Assembly (NCBI GenBank): GCA_017938405.1
Contig: JAGBBP010000005.1
Coordinates: forward strand, 1 to 49,350
Length of the DNA: 49,350 nt
From: Lachnospiraceae bacterium
Lineage (GTDB): Bacteria > Bacillota > Clostridia > Lachnospirales > Lachnospiraceae
Direction of reading: 5' to 3'
Shown: positions 9,749 to 18,357 of the stretch, piece by piece
Layout: the number at the start of each line of letters is the position of its first letter
Numbering within the stretch: the stretch's first letter is position 1
Notes under the pieces: model-generated
The model's database searches: none
Told to the model about the DNA's origin: nothing
What the model saw: the letters and a program-made list of their open reading frames with translations, nothing else
Translations under genes and position numbers: made by a program

Positions 9749-9772
9749 GTCAGTTCACCCATCCGTAGCCAT

Positions 9773-10675
9773 TTATCGTTTGATAAAATCTCCTGTTATA
9801 TCATCCTGACTGTATACCGCACTTCCGTCCAATACCACATAGAAGGTTCCGCGCAGTCTTTGTTTCCCGCCGGATGTCTCAAATAAATTAATTCCGTAAC
9901 AATCTTTTCCTTCTACCAAAGTTGTCCAATCATCCACTGTCATCTCATAGGCAGACGGCTCCTTGGCAAGCCCCAACGTCGCCGCGGAATATCCCACAAG
10001 AACCTGCTTTGCTTCCTCCGGAGTCAACGTCTTTTCTCCGCCGCCTCCGGTCTCCGTTTTGTCTAACGGGAACTTCTCAATCGGTGCCACCACGCCGGAT
10101 AAATCATAGCACAATAAAGTGCCTTCCGTTTTCTCCACAATCAAAAGCGGTGACAGGGACGTCCCCTTCTCGTCGTTAATGCAAAACGCATAATACTCTG
10201 CACCGTCAATCATCAAATGGTCATCCAATAATTCGATGCTGTATGTATCCAACTGCACAATCTTTGTGGCAATCTTTTTCGCTTCTGTCTCCGTAAGCAC
10301 CGGCTTTTCCGTCGGTGTCGGTACCGGTGTTGCAGTTGCTGTCGGCTTCGGTGCGACCGTGACCGGCTTTGTGGTCTCCGGTGCCTTTGTTATCTCCTCC
10401 GGCACATCGGTCGGTGCCTCCGGTGTCGCAGTTCCTGTTGTCGCAACACTTCCCGTCGGATTCCCCGTCTCGATTCCGTTATTCTCTTCTGAAAACTTTG
10501 AAATTAATACAATCACCAGAACCACCGCAATCACCACTACGATAATCGATAATAAATCCGGTCCCTGGGACTGTTTTCCTTTCCCCTTCCCCGAACTTCT
10601 CTTCCCGGAAGAAGTTGTCTTTTTTGTAGTTCCACGATTCCTCTGAGAGGATGTTTTTCTGTTTTGCGTAGCCAT
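9773..10675 (-). CDS. Membrane-anchored protein with Pro/Thr linker, unknown function
   Basis: A 300-residue protein: basic Ser/Lys-rich cytoplasmic tail (1-39), one membrane helix (about 40-60), a long extracytoplasmic Thr/Pro-rich linker (about 70-128) and a globular C-terminal domain (129-300). The linker fits spanning of the cell wall. The domain has two similar halves opening with ETEAKKIATKIV (129-140) and TPEEAKQVLVGY (218-229), which may be PepSY-like; that is tentative. The open frame extends 49 codons further upstream, but I chose ATG 10673-10675 because GGAGGAGG lies just before it and the predicted promoter (10725-10753) lies inside the extension. First gene of the operon. Confidence 0.8.
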   Translation of the reverse strand: MATQNRKTSSQRNRGTTKKTTSSGKRSSGKGKGKQSQGPDLLSIIVVVIAVVLVIVLISKFSEENNGIETGNPTGSVATTGTATPEAPTDVPEEITKAPETTKPVTVAPKPTATATPVPTPTEKPVLTETEAKKIATKIVQLDTYSIELLDDHLMIDGAEYYAFCINDEKGTSLSPLLIVEKTEGTLLCYDLSGVVAPIEKFPLDKTETGGGGEKTLTPEEAKQVLVGYSAATLGLAKEPSAYEMTVDDWTTLVEGKDCYGINLFETSGGKQRLRGTFYVVLDGSAVYSQDDITGDFIKR

Positions 10676-10724
10676 AAAATCCCTCCTCCTTTTTATCCGC
10701 TTCGCCATTCTCATACGCCCTTTC

Positions 10725-10753
10725 AGTATATCACATTTTCCCCTTTTCCGCAA
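10725..10753 (-). promoter_or_regulatory. Predicted promoter of the eight-gene 10675-503 operon
   Basis: Minus strand: TTGCGG (10748-10753), 17-bp spacer and TATACT (10725-10730) with a TGA extension, i.e. an extended -10. It lies between the pyk terminator and the ATG at 10675. Confidence 0.6.
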
Positions 10754-10760
10754 TGGAGAA

Positions 10761-10816
10761 CGAAAAGAAAAAGTGTACACCCTTCTGCGGAATCTTCCGC
10801 AGAAACCATGTACACC
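10761..10816 (-). terminator. Rho-independent terminator after pyk
   Basis: An outer stem GTGTACA/TGTACAC encloses an inner perfect inverted repeat TTCTGCGGAA/TTCCGCAGAA. On the minus strand it runs into TTTTTCTTTTCG. It closes the kdpD-kdpE-pyk unit. Confidence 0.8.
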
Positions 10817-10835
10817 TCTCATCTATATGTGTTTT

Positions 10836-12257
10836 CTACATTCTGTCACCTTTTACCGTCTGTACTTTTAACACATCGGTAACGCCTTCGGCTCCTGCCG
10901 CGATTACTACCCGGTCATTCTCCGAAAGCAGACCGCAACGCTTTCCGCACGCCACCGCATGGTCAAATAACACGTTGGCATCCGGCTGATACAACGCCCT
11001 TACCGGATACACGCCCCAGGAAAGTGCCAGCTGATGGTAAGTTTTTTCGTTCGGAGTTGCCGCAATAATAAGCTGTAACGGGCGGAACTTCGACATACGT
11101 CTCGCAGTATAACCGGACATGGTAACCGCAATCACCGCCGTAGCTCCCACATCCTTTGCCGTGGTGCATGCCGCATCACAGATTGCGTTCGTGGTATCAT
11201 TGGTGTCATTATCATACTGTGCCCAACGATATACATCCATCTCAAATGCATCCCGCTCTGCCTGCTCCGCGATTTTGGACATCACTTCCACCACCAATGC
11301 AGGATGGTCTCCCGCTGCGGTCTCTCCGGACAGCATAATTGCGGACGTACCGTCAAACACCGCATTTGCTACGTCGGTAATCTCCGCTCTGGTCGGAGTA
11401 GTGCTGTGAATCATGGACTCTAACATCTGGGTTGCCGTAATAACCATTTTCCCGGCCTGATAACACTTTTTGATAAATTTCTTCTGAAGGCCCGGAAGCT
11501 TTTCGTACTCAATTTCCACACCCATGTCACCGCGGGCAACCATAATACCGTCGGAATGTTCCAGAATTTCATCAAAATGCTCTACACCCTCGATATTCTC
11601 AATTTTAGAAATAATCTTTATGTCATAACCGCCGTAATAATCCAGGCAGTTACGAATACCGATGACGTCTTCCTTGGAACGTACAAAGGAAGCGGCCACA
11701 AAATCCACATTCTGCTCTACACCGAAACGCAAATCCGCCTCGTCCTGTTCACTCAGATGCGGGAAATTTAAATGTACATTCGGCACATTCACGCCCTTAT
11801 GGTTCGATATCACGCCGCCGTTTATCACCTCACAACGGATATCCGTGTCCGTAACTTCCTTTACACGAAGCAGCAGCTTCCCGTCATCCACCAGTATGTC
11901 ATTTCCCGGTGCCAATTGTGCAGGAAGCTCCTTATACGAAATATTCACTTCTTTTTCATCCCCGTCCACTTCTCTTGTGGTAAAGGTAAAACAATCTCCG
12001 CTTTTTAACGATACCGGGCCGTTTTTAAAATTCCCTACTCTGATTTCCGGTCCCTTCGTATCTAACATAATTGCCGCCGGCACCTTTAACTCATCACGCA
12101 CCTTACGAAACAGTTCGATATTGGCTTTGTGATACTCATGGGTACCGTGGGAAAAATTCAGACGGGCCACATTCATCCCGTTCTTTAGCATCTGTGCCAA
12201 GGTCTGTTCGTTATTGCACGCCGGTCCCAGCGTACAAACAATCTTGGTTCTTCTCAT
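10836..12257 (-). CDS. pyk: Pyruvate kinase
   Basis: A 473-residue glycolytic enzyme converting phosphoenolpyruvate and ADP to pyruvate and ATP. It starts with RRTKIVCTLGPA, has ARLNFSHG (31-38), DTKGPEIR (66-73), MVARGDMGVEI and the signature KMVITATQMLESM. It ends after the allosteric C domain and lacks the extra phosphohistidine-like domain of Bacillus-type enzymes. E71 in GPE corresponds to the glutamate (E117 in rabbit muscle enzyme) that marks K+-dependent forms; N34, S36, D66 and T67 match the K+ ligands. It starts only 6 nt after kdpE, an unusual neighbour that fits this K+ dependence. Confidence 0.97.
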   Translation of the reverse strand: MRRTKIVCTLGPACNNEQTLAQMLKNGMNVARLNFSHGTHEYHKANIELFRKVRDELKVPAAIMLDTKGPEIRVGNFKNGPVSLKSGDCFTFTTREVDGDEKEVNISYKELPAQLAPGNDILVDDGKLLLRVKEVTDTDIRCEVINGGVISNHKGVNVPNVHLNFPHLSEQDEADLRFGVEQNVDFVAASFVRSKEDVIGIRNCLDYYGGYDIKIISKIENIEGVEHFDEILEHSDGIMVARGDMGVEIEYEKLPGLQKKFIKKCYQAGKMVITATQMLESMIHSTTPTRAEITDVANAVFDGTSAIMLSGETAAGDHPALVVEVMSKIAEQAERDAFEMDVYRWAQYDNDTNDTTNAICDAACTTAKDVGATAVIAVTMSGYTARRMSKFRPLQLIIAATPNEKTYHQLALSWGVYPVRALYQPDANVLFDHAVACGKRCGLLSENDRVVIAAGAEGVTDVLKVQTVKGDRM

Positions 12258-12263
12258 TCTTTC

Positions 12264-12971
12264 TTACTCTCCTTCTACCATGCGATATCCCACGCCCACC
12301 TCCGTAAAAATATACTTCGGCTCCGCAGGATTCTCTTCGATTTTTCTGCGGATATTCGCCATATTTACGCGCAGAATCTGGTTATCCCCGTTGGTATTCG
12401 GTCCCCAAATTTCCCGGATAATAAAATCATACGTCAACACTTTTCCTGCGTATTTTCCCAAAAGACTCACAATCTTAAACTCATTCTGTGTAAGACCCGC
12501 ATCTTCTCCCGCTACGAATACACGATACTTTTCGTAGTCAATGGTCAAATCTCCCGCAGAAAACTTTCCGTTTTGCGCCACATCCTGATTTGTTCCCGCA
12601 GTCCGGGTATGACGAAGTGCCATGCGGATTCGTGCAAGCAATTCTCCGGTTCCGAACGGTTTTGTAATATAATCGTCCGCTCCCAAATCCAGCGCCTCTA
12701 CCTTATCCCGCTCGTTCGTTCTGGCTGATACCACAATAATCGGCAAAATCGACCATTTCCGTACTGCCTTTAATACTTCCATGCCGTCCATATCCGGAAG
12801 CCCCAAATCAAGAATCACAACATCCGGACAGCAGGACGTAATCAGGCTGTATGCTTCCTGACCGGTTCGTGCCGTAACTACATCATAATTGTTTGCGTTC
12901 AAAATTGCAACCATAAAATTACTGATACTTTTTTCATCTTCCACAACCAAGACCTTACTTTTCACCGGCAT
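12264..12971 (-). CDS. kdpE: KdpE-like OmpR-family response regulator
   Basis: A 235-residue two-domain regulator. The receiver (about 5-118) has the acidic pair E11/D12, phospho-acceptor D55 (VVILDLGLPDMDG) and the conserved lysine in DDYITKPFG. The C-terminal winged helix (about 135-232) includes LTQNEFKIVSLLGKYAGKVLTYD and ILRVNMANIRRKIE, characteristic of the KdpE branch. Translation starts at ATG 12969-12971 after AAAGGAGGGATAAC, which overlaps the end of the kinase gene (1-nt gap). No kdpFABC operon is in the window, so its targets may be other K+ transporters or the operon itself. Confidence 0.88.
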   Translation of the reverse strand: MPVKSKVLVVEDEKSISNFMVAILNANNYDVVTARTGQEAYSLITSCCPDVVILDLGLPDMDGMEVLKAVRKWSILPIIVVSARTNERDKVEALDLGADDYITKPFGTGELLARIRMALRHTRTAGTNQDVAQNGKFSAGDLTIDYEKYRVFVAGEDAGLTQNEFKIVSLLGKYAGKVLTYDFIIREIWGPNTNGDNQILRVNMANIRRKIEENPAEPKYIFTEVGVGYRMVEGE

Positions 12972-12972
12972 G

Positions 12973-14052
12973 TTATCCCTCCTTTAACGGCAATGAAAAT
13001 TCAAATGCGGCCCCGCCTTCTTTTCGATTGTATGCTCTCATCGTGCCACCGTGCGCATAAATAATACTGGTACACACCGTAAGCCCGATTCCCATATTTC
13101 GTTTTCCGTCTATCGTCTCCCGCTTCTCTTTATAGATGCTTTCCTTTAAAATCCGCGGAAGCACTTCTTTGGCGATTCCCACACCGTTGTCCTCCACAGA
13201 AAAGATCGCGAACTCTCCTTCTTGTTTTACACTCAAATCAATCGCACTGACTACCCCGCCGTGCAAAACTGCGTTTTCCAACAAATTGCAAAGCACCTGT
13301 TCGATTAACATGGCATCCATGGGAACAAAAAGAACCTCTTCTGGCATGCTGATCTTAATCGGTGCCCCCGGAAAACGTTTCTTAAACTTAGCCACAGCTT
13401 CGCCTAAAATCTCTTCCACCATTTCCGGTTCTTTCGTAACCTTTGTCGAATCCGAATCAATCCGGGTTACAAGCAAAAGATTCTCCACCACACGAACCAG
13501 CCACTGAGCCTCGTCTTTCACATCATTTAACAAGGTCAGGGTTTTCTCTTCCGACAACTTGTCTTTATTCTCTATCACCGCAGACACCGCACCCACAATG
13601 GAAGTTAACGGCGTACGAATGTCATGAGAAACCGCACGGAGCAAATTTCCGCGCATCTGTTCCTTTTCGATTTCCATACGAATTTTTTCCTGTTGCTTAA
13701 TCTGTGTGGTCAGCATGCTGACCACAACGGACACCGAGAACATTACCACAAACGTCAACGGATAACCGCTCAAAGTAAAATTTAAACTGAAATACGGATA
13801 TGTAAAAACATAGTTTACCCCGATTACCGCAATTACCGAAGATACCACACCGTAAAAATAACTGTTCGTAAACCTGGAAATCAACAAAATAGCCAACACA
13901 AAAACCAACGGTGCATGACCGTCGTTTTGTTCTCCTCTGTGTAAAAAAAAGCAACAGATTGTAGCAACCGCCAGGATTCCGACAGTAACCGCGGTATCCC
14001 GCCAACTAAAATTTATCATTGAATTCAAACCTTGCTTTTTCTGCTGTTCCAT
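12973..14052 (-). CDS. kdpD: Short KdpD-like sensor histidine kinase
   Basis: A 359-residue kinase equal to the C-terminal half of KdpD: four membrane segments of the DUF4118 type (about 20-116), a HisKA domain with SHDIRTP (H143), and a HATPase with EQVLCNLLENAV, DNGVGI (288-293) and GIGL (321-324). The N-terminal KdpD and Usp-like domains of the E. coli protein (894 residues) are absent, so turgor or K+ sensing by those domains is missing. The frame reaches a GTG at 14103, but ATG at 14050-14052 has an AAGGA site, and the predicted -10 (14111-14116) would leave almost no leader for the GTG. A c-di-AMP or K+ signal is plausible but not visible. Confidence 0.85.
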   Translation of the reverse strand: MEQQKKQGLNSMINFSWRDTAVTVGILAVATICCFFLHRGEQNDGHAPLVFVLAILLISRFTNSYFYGVVSSVIAVIGVNYVFTYPYFSLNFTLSGYPLTFVVMFSVSVVVSMLTTQIKQQEKIRMEIEKEQMRGNLLRAVSHDIRTPLTSIVGAVSAVIENKDKLSEEKTLTLLNDVKDEAQWLVRVVENLLLVTRIDSDSTKVTKEPEMVEEILGEAVAKFKKRFPGAPIKISMPEEVLFVPMDAMLIEQVLCNLLENAVLHGGVVSAIDLSVKQEGEFAIFSVEDNGVGIAKEVLPRILKESIYKEKRETIDGKRNMGIGLTVCTSIIYAHGGTMRAYNRKEGGAAFEFSLPLKEG

Positions 14053-14110
14053 ATCGTTTTCCTTGTTCGCTTTCGTATAAAATGACATAAAAAAACACTT
14101 CACCGCCTGT

Positions 14111-14119
14111 AGTATACCA
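14111..14119 (-). promoter_or_regulatory. Extended -10 promoter of kdpD-kdpE-pyk
   Basis: TGGTATACT on the minus strand (TG extension plus TATACT). The hexamer 17 bp upstream (GACTAT) is a poor -35, consistent with an extended -10 or regulated promoter. Confidence 0.45.
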
Positions 14120-14144
14120 TATTTCTCCGTTAAATAGTCGTTAA

Positions 14145-14182
14145 GGAAAAAAAAGTCTTCTGTCTGTTCGACAAAAGACTTT
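14145..14182 (-). terminator. Terminator after the 14201-14941 gene
   Basis: Stem AAAGTCTT/AAGACTTT with an inner TGTC/GACA pair, followed on the minus strand by eight T residues. Confidence 0.8.
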
Positions 14183-14200
14183 CTCCTCTCCTATTATTTT

Positions 14201-14941
14201 CTAACTTTCCGGTAATTCTTCCTTTTTCGGACCCTTCTCATACAAGTACCGAACAAAAGCCTCCGCATTTTCCGTATGTTTGGAATTACCGCTGATTGCC
14301 AGCACAATCGGCTCCTTATAGTACGGGCTGCCTTCTACATAATCCGTAATATAAATTCCGTAAGGTTCTTCCTTTCCGAGGGTTCCGTCATCGTTTTCCG
14401 GTGCCGCATAACAATACAGCTCCGAAAAATCCTCATACAAATCCGCCGGAAGCTGCTCCGACAACGGACGCAGATAATGACCGACATACTGTGTCAGCAC
14501 CGATTCTCTTGCGATTACGATATCGATTTCACCGGCATAAGCGTGTGCCATAAACTTCTGCGTGGAAGATCCGTCCCTGTCATTGGATATCATAATCGTA
14601 TTATCAAACCGTACTTCCTGCGTCTCTTCATCCAAAGAAATATAGGCCCCGAATTCCTCGGTTAAAAGCTCTGTCTCCGGGTCCATAATCACCCTGTCCA
14701 GAATTGCCGCATACAACATCTGCTCCTTTTCCGGAGCAAACATCTCATACACCGCATATCCGACCACAGCAATGACACACACCCATATAAACGTCTTTAA
14801 AAGATAATATGCTTTAAAGTGTTCCCATTTTGCTTTGAAGCCTTTTAATTCTTTCCACTTTGCCCGGTCCGACTTTTCTTCCCGCCTCTGGTAGATGGCA
14901 GCCGAATCGTCCAGCGTTGTTTTTTTATCCGAAATATTCAT
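14201..14941 (-). CDS. Single-pass membrane protein, unknown function
   Basis: A 246-residue protein with a charged N-terminal cytoplasmic tail (about 1-45), one membrane helix (about 48-66, KTFIWVCVIAVVGYAVYEMF) and an extracytoplasmic domain of about 175 residues. The domain has short stretches reminiscent of extracellular solute-binding proteins (AYAGEIDIVIARESVL, AEAFVRYLYE), so it may be a degenerate membrane-tethered binding fold; this is tentative. The frame also opens at a TTG four codons upstream, but that TTG overlaps the GAGGTG ribosome site, so ATG 14939-14941 is preferred. It is flanked by its own extended -10 and its own terminator, so probably monocistronic. Confidence 0.75.
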   Translation of the reverse strand: MNISDKKTTLDDSAAIYQRREEKSDRAKWKELKGFKAKWEHFKAYYLLKTFIWVCVIAVVGYAVYEMFAPEKEQMLYAAILDRVIMDPETELLTEEFGAYISLDEETQEVRFDNTIMISNDRDGSSTQKFMAHAYAGEIDIVIARESVLTQYVGHYLRPLSEQLPADLYEDFSELYCYAAPENDDGTLGKEEPYGIYITDYVEGSPYYKEPIVLAISGNSKHTENAEAFVRYLYEKGPKKEELPES

Positions 14942-14974
14942 ATCGCACCTCAACTGTTCTTATATTCCGCAAAC

Positions 14975-14983
14975 AGTATATCA
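14975..14983 (-). promoter_or_regulatory. Extended -10 promoter of the 14941 gene
   Basis: TGATATACT on the minus strand, about 34 nt upstream of the ATG. The -35 position (TTTCTT, 14998-15003) is weak. Confidence 0.45.
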
Positions 14984-15048
14984 TTTTTCGTTTTTGAAAG
15001 AAAGAAATTATTTATAAAATTTCCCAAAAACTCTTCTAAAACAACGAC

Positions 15049-17277
15049 CTATTCTTCCTCATCCTCCGGGAACTTCTCACGAAGCTTCAACCATAAAAGG
15101 CCGGTAATGCAGATGGAGGAATATGCGCCGCATACGATACCTGCCATCAGCGGGAAGGCAAATTCCCGAATGGAACTTACACCGAAAATCACCAGCGCCG
15201 CCACCATAAAGAACGTGGTTAAGGAAGTGTAAATATTTCTGGTAAAGGTCTGGGCAATACTTTTATTTACAACATCGATATAGCTTTCCTTCTTTAAACG
15301 CTCCTTCAAATTCTCACGAATACGGTCGAATACCACAATGGTTGCGTTAATGGAATAACCTACTATAGTAAGCATACATGCGATAAAGGTATTTCCGACG
15401 GATATTCTGCCCACCGCGTATACCGCCAATACAATCAATACGTCATGCAATAAAGCAATTACCGCACTGGCCGCAAACGCAAGGTTGGAGAACCGGAACC
15501 AGATATAAAGCAACATACATACCGTTGCCACCGCTACTGCCAAAATCGCATCCCGTTTCATTTCGCCGCTGACGGTACCGCTGATGCTCTGTATCTCAAC
15601 TTTCGCTTCATCAATACCGTAATTTTCTACCAAATAATGCGTTAATGTATTACGCTGTTCCTCGGAAAGCTCCTTTGTCTTAACGGTAGCTGCATTTTCG
15701 CTGCCGATCAGATTAATCACCGCAGTCTCTTTGATGGAAGTCTGCACAGCCTGTTCCAACTCACCGATGGACGGTTCCGTCCCCTCCGGGAAGGTAACCG
15801 TCATAGACGTACCGCCCTTAAAATCCAAGCCGTATGCCAGAACTTCTCCGCTGCCGAGCTTCCCTGCCACCATACCGATTACACCGGCAAGAATCAGTGC
15901 ACAGGAAATCATTGCATACTTTTTACCGTGTTTTACAAACGAGAACTCTTTATACTTCGTTACCTGACCGTAATGCTTCTCTTTATCCAAGCCCGCATCA
16001 TACATTCCGTACAAAATAAAACGGGTTACAGCCAACGCCGTAAACATGGAAAGTACGATACCTAACGCCAAGGTGGTAGCAAAGCTCTTTACCGTACCGG
16101 AGCCCAGCATATACAATACGATTGCTGCAATTAACGTAGTAATGTTTCCGTCAAAAATTGCGGAAAATGCCTTGGAAAATCCAAGCTTTATAGACGTACG
16201 CACCGTCTTGCCTACACCGATTTCCTCCTGAATACGGGAGAAAATAATGACATTGGCATCTACCGCCATACCGATGGACAGGATAATACCCGCAAGTCCC
16301 GGTAACGTTAGCGTAATCTCCAATAAATTCAGGCAGACAACCATTAATCCGATATAAATCACAAGGGCCAAATCCGCCGCAACACCCGGAATACGATAAC
16401 GGATTGCCATAAACAAAAATACAAGAATCACACCGATTGCCGCTGCCAATAAACTGGTATTGATTGCTTCCGCACCCAGCTTCGCGCCCACTACATTGGC
16501 ACGAAGTTCTTTTAATTCAAGCGGCAGGGCACCGACACGAATGGTTGTGGCAAGATTCATTGCTTCCTCTGTGGTAAAACTACCGGAAATCTGTGCTTTC
16601 CCGTCGGTCAACGGCTGTTGTACCACCGGCGCACTTACTACCTCACCGTCATATACAATGGCAATCGGTTCTCCCACATGGGCAGTGGTTGCCTTTGCAA
16701 ACTTTTCGGTTCCGGACGGCTTCAGTACAAGATCCACTACATTTTTTTGAATCCCGTACTCTTCATACCACATCGGATCCGCATCCTGAATATCGGTACC
16801 GTCCAGAATAATATCTCCGGCAGCCTTTATTTCATCCCAGGATTTCAAAAATGCATACTGCAACGCTCCCGTTTCCGGATCCTGTCCCACAAGTTCAATA
16901 TTATTGGTTCCGAGGATAAAGAAAATCTCACCCATACGACCCAACTCTTTTAACGTAGCTTCCGCATCGGTAGCACCCGGAATATCTACATTAATCCGGT
17001 TGCCGCCCTCCAAATACACATCAGCCTCCATCTGGCCGCTGTCATCCAAACGTTTACGAAGCTTATACTTCGTATCCTCCATTTCTTCTTCCGTCGGATT
17101 CTCTTTTACCGCTTCATAGGTAATGCTGACACCGCCTGCCAGGTCCAGCCCCAAACGAATGCCCTCTGCGCTCCCCTTCTTGTTCGTTCCGACACCGCAC
17201 AGTGCTACAAATACAATAGCCGCAGCCACGACCAGTGCCAAAAACAATTTCCCGAATCCTTTTACTTTGTGGTTCAT
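15049..17277 (-). CDS. secDF: SecDF fused protein-translocase subunit
   Basis: A 742-residue fusion of SecD and SecF, the proton-driven RND-type auxiliary that helps pull exported proteins through SecYEG. The SecD half (about 1-430) has one N-terminal membrane helix, the GLDLAGGVSI motif (43-51), a large extracytoplasmic domain and five more helices including PGLAGIILSIGMAVDANVIIF. The SecF half (from about 440) repeats the plan with YGLDFKGGTSM and a second helix bundle ending in LWLKLREKFPEDEEE. Twelve membrane helices in all, as in Bacillus SecDF. ATG preceded by AGAGGGAAATT. Flanked by other transcription units, so probably expressed alone. Confidence 0.95.
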   Translation of the reverse strand: MNHKVKGFGKLFLALVVAAAIVFVALCGVGTNKKGSAEGIRLGLDLAGGVSITYEAVKENPTEEEMEDTKYKLRKRLDDSGQMEADVYLEGGNRINVDIPGATDAEATLKELGRMGEIFFILGTNNIELVGQDPETGALQYAFLKSWDEIKAAGDIILDGTDIQDADPMWYEEYGIQKNVVDLVLKPSGTEKFAKATTAHVGEPIAIVYDGEVVSAPVVQQPLTDGKAQISGSFTTEEAMNLATTIRVGALPLELKELRANVVGAKLGAEAINTSLLAAAIGVILVFLFMAIRYRIPGVAADLALVIYIGLMVVCLNLLEITLTLPGLAGIILSIGMAVDANVIIFSRIQEEIGVGKTVRTSIKLGFSKAFSAIFDGNITTLIAAIVLYMLGSGTVKSFATTLALGIVLSMFTALAVTRFILYGMYDAGLDKEKHYGQVTKYKEFSFVKHGKKYAMISCALILAGVIGMVAGKLGSGEVLAYGLDFKGGTSMTVTFPEGTEPSIGELEQAVQTSIKETAVINLIGSENAATVKTKELSEEQRNTLTHYLVENYGIDEAKVEIQSISGTVSGEMKRDAILAVAVATVCMLLYIWFRFSNLAFAASAVIALLHDVLIVLAVYAVGRISVGNTFIACMLTIVGYSINATIVVFDRIRENLKERLKKESYIDVVNKSIAQTFTRNIYTSLTTFFMVAALVIFGVSSIREFAFPLMAGIVCGAYSSICITGLLWLKLREKFPEDEEE

Positions 17278-17331
17278 AATTTCCCTCTTTTCGTAATCAC
17301 CTTTTCTCGGGCATATTGCCCCTGATTCATA

Positions 17332-17340
17332 AGTATAACA
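17332..17340 (-). promoter_or_regulatory. Extended -10 promoter of secDF
   Basis: TGTTATACT on the minus strand, 55-60 nt before the secDF ATG, with only a weak TTTCTT at the -35 position. Confidence 0.45.
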
Positions 17341-17380
17341 CAGGCACGCCCCGAAAGAAAGTCTTTTTTCTCAATTTTGC

Positions 17381-17409
17381 TTGCACTTTTCCGCATTTTA
17401 TTATAAAAT
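17381..17409 (+). promoter_or_regulatory. Promoter of degV with inverted repeat at the start site
   Basis: TTGCAC (17381-17386), 17-bp spacer, TAAAAT (17404-17409). Transcription would begin near 17416, directly in front of the inverted repeat ATACT-N6-AGTAT at 17418-17433, a possible operator. Confidence 0.6.
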
Positions 17410-17474
17410 AGTTTTGAATACTAGATGCAGTATCATTTTATACCGCATTTTGTCGTTTTGAATAAGGAGGTCCT

Positions 17475-18335
17475 ATGAAGTACATTATTTCAACCGATTC
17501 CACTGCAGATTTGCCGGTTTCCTATGTAAAAGAGCACGAAGTTTCCGTTCAGTTTCTTTCCTACGCTTTCGGAGATACCGTATATGGTGCGGATAACCAG
17601 ATGGACGCCCATGCCTTTTACGAGCGTATGCGTTCCGGGGAAATGCCGACCACCAATGCCTGCATTCCGGATGAAGTAGAGAAAAATTTTGAAGCTTATT
17701 TAAAAGAAGGATATGACATTCTTCATATCAGTTTTTCTTCCGGCTTAAGTGCCAGCCATAACAACGCCCGAATTGCAGCCAACGAACTGGCCGAGCGCTA
17801 TCCGGACCGCAAAATCGTATTAGTGGATTCTTTATGCGCATCTTTGGGCCAGGGACTTTTGGTTCATTACGCGGTTACCATGAAAGAAAGCGGAAAATCC
17901 TTGGAAGAAGTTGCAACCTGGTTGGAAGAAAACAAGCTTCACCTTTGTCATGAGTTTACGGTAGATGATTTGTTCCATTTACACCGCGGTGGCAGGGTTT
18001 CCAAAGCAACGGCAATTCTCGGTACCCTGATTAACGTAAAGCCGGTTCTTCACGTGGATGACGAAGGGCATTTAACCTCCGTATGTAACGTTAGAGGCAG
18101 AAAAAAGTCCTTGTTAAAGCTGGTAGACAGAATGGAAAGCAATATCGAAGGGTGCCAAAACGATATCGTCTTCATCAGTCACGGCGATTGCCCGGAAGAT
18201 GCACAGTTCGTGGCAGACCAGGTGAAATCCCGCTTCGGTATCGAAAACATCCTCATTGACTATGTCAGTCCGACCATCGGTGCCCATTCCGGCCCGGGTA
18301 CGGTTGCACTGTTCTATTTAGGAACCAAGCGCTAA
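17475..18335 (+). CDS. DegV-family fatty-acid-binding protein
   Basis: A 286-residue DegV protein. The family binds long-chain fatty acids and includes the FakB subunits that present them to the FakA kinase; whether this one serves FakA cannot be told from the window, since no fakA is nearby. N-terminal ISTDSTADLP (5-14), the SFSSGLSASHNNA segment (serines of the ligand pocket) and RGGRVSKATAILGTLINVKPVLHVDDEGHL are all typical. The C-terminal SPTIGAHSGPGTVALFYLG contains the family's GxHxGPG motif. Start ATG follows AAGGAGGTCCT. It is a single-gene unit with its own promoter and terminator, isolated between minus-strand genes. Confidence 0.93.
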   Translation: MKYIISTDSTADLPVSYVKEHEVSVQFLSYAFGDTVYGADNQMDAHAFYERMRSGEMPTTNACIPDEVEKNFEAYLKEGYDILHISFSSGLSASHNNARIAANELAERYPDRKIVLVDSLCASLGQGLLVHYAVTMKESGKSLEEVATWLEENKLHLCHEFTVDDLFHLHRGGRVSKATAILGTLINVKPVLHVDDEGHLTSVCNVRGRKKSLLKLVDRMESNIEGCQNDIVFISHGDCPEDAQFVADQVKSRFGIENILIDYVSPTIGAHSGPGTVALFYLGTKR

Positions 18336-18357
18336 TGTTCGATAAGATACCGCATAC

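Noticed and set aside
11662..12132. Long plus-strand frame (156 codons) opposite pyk
   Set aside because: Shadow of the pyruvate kinase codons; Ser/Thr/Pro-rich with no ribosome site.
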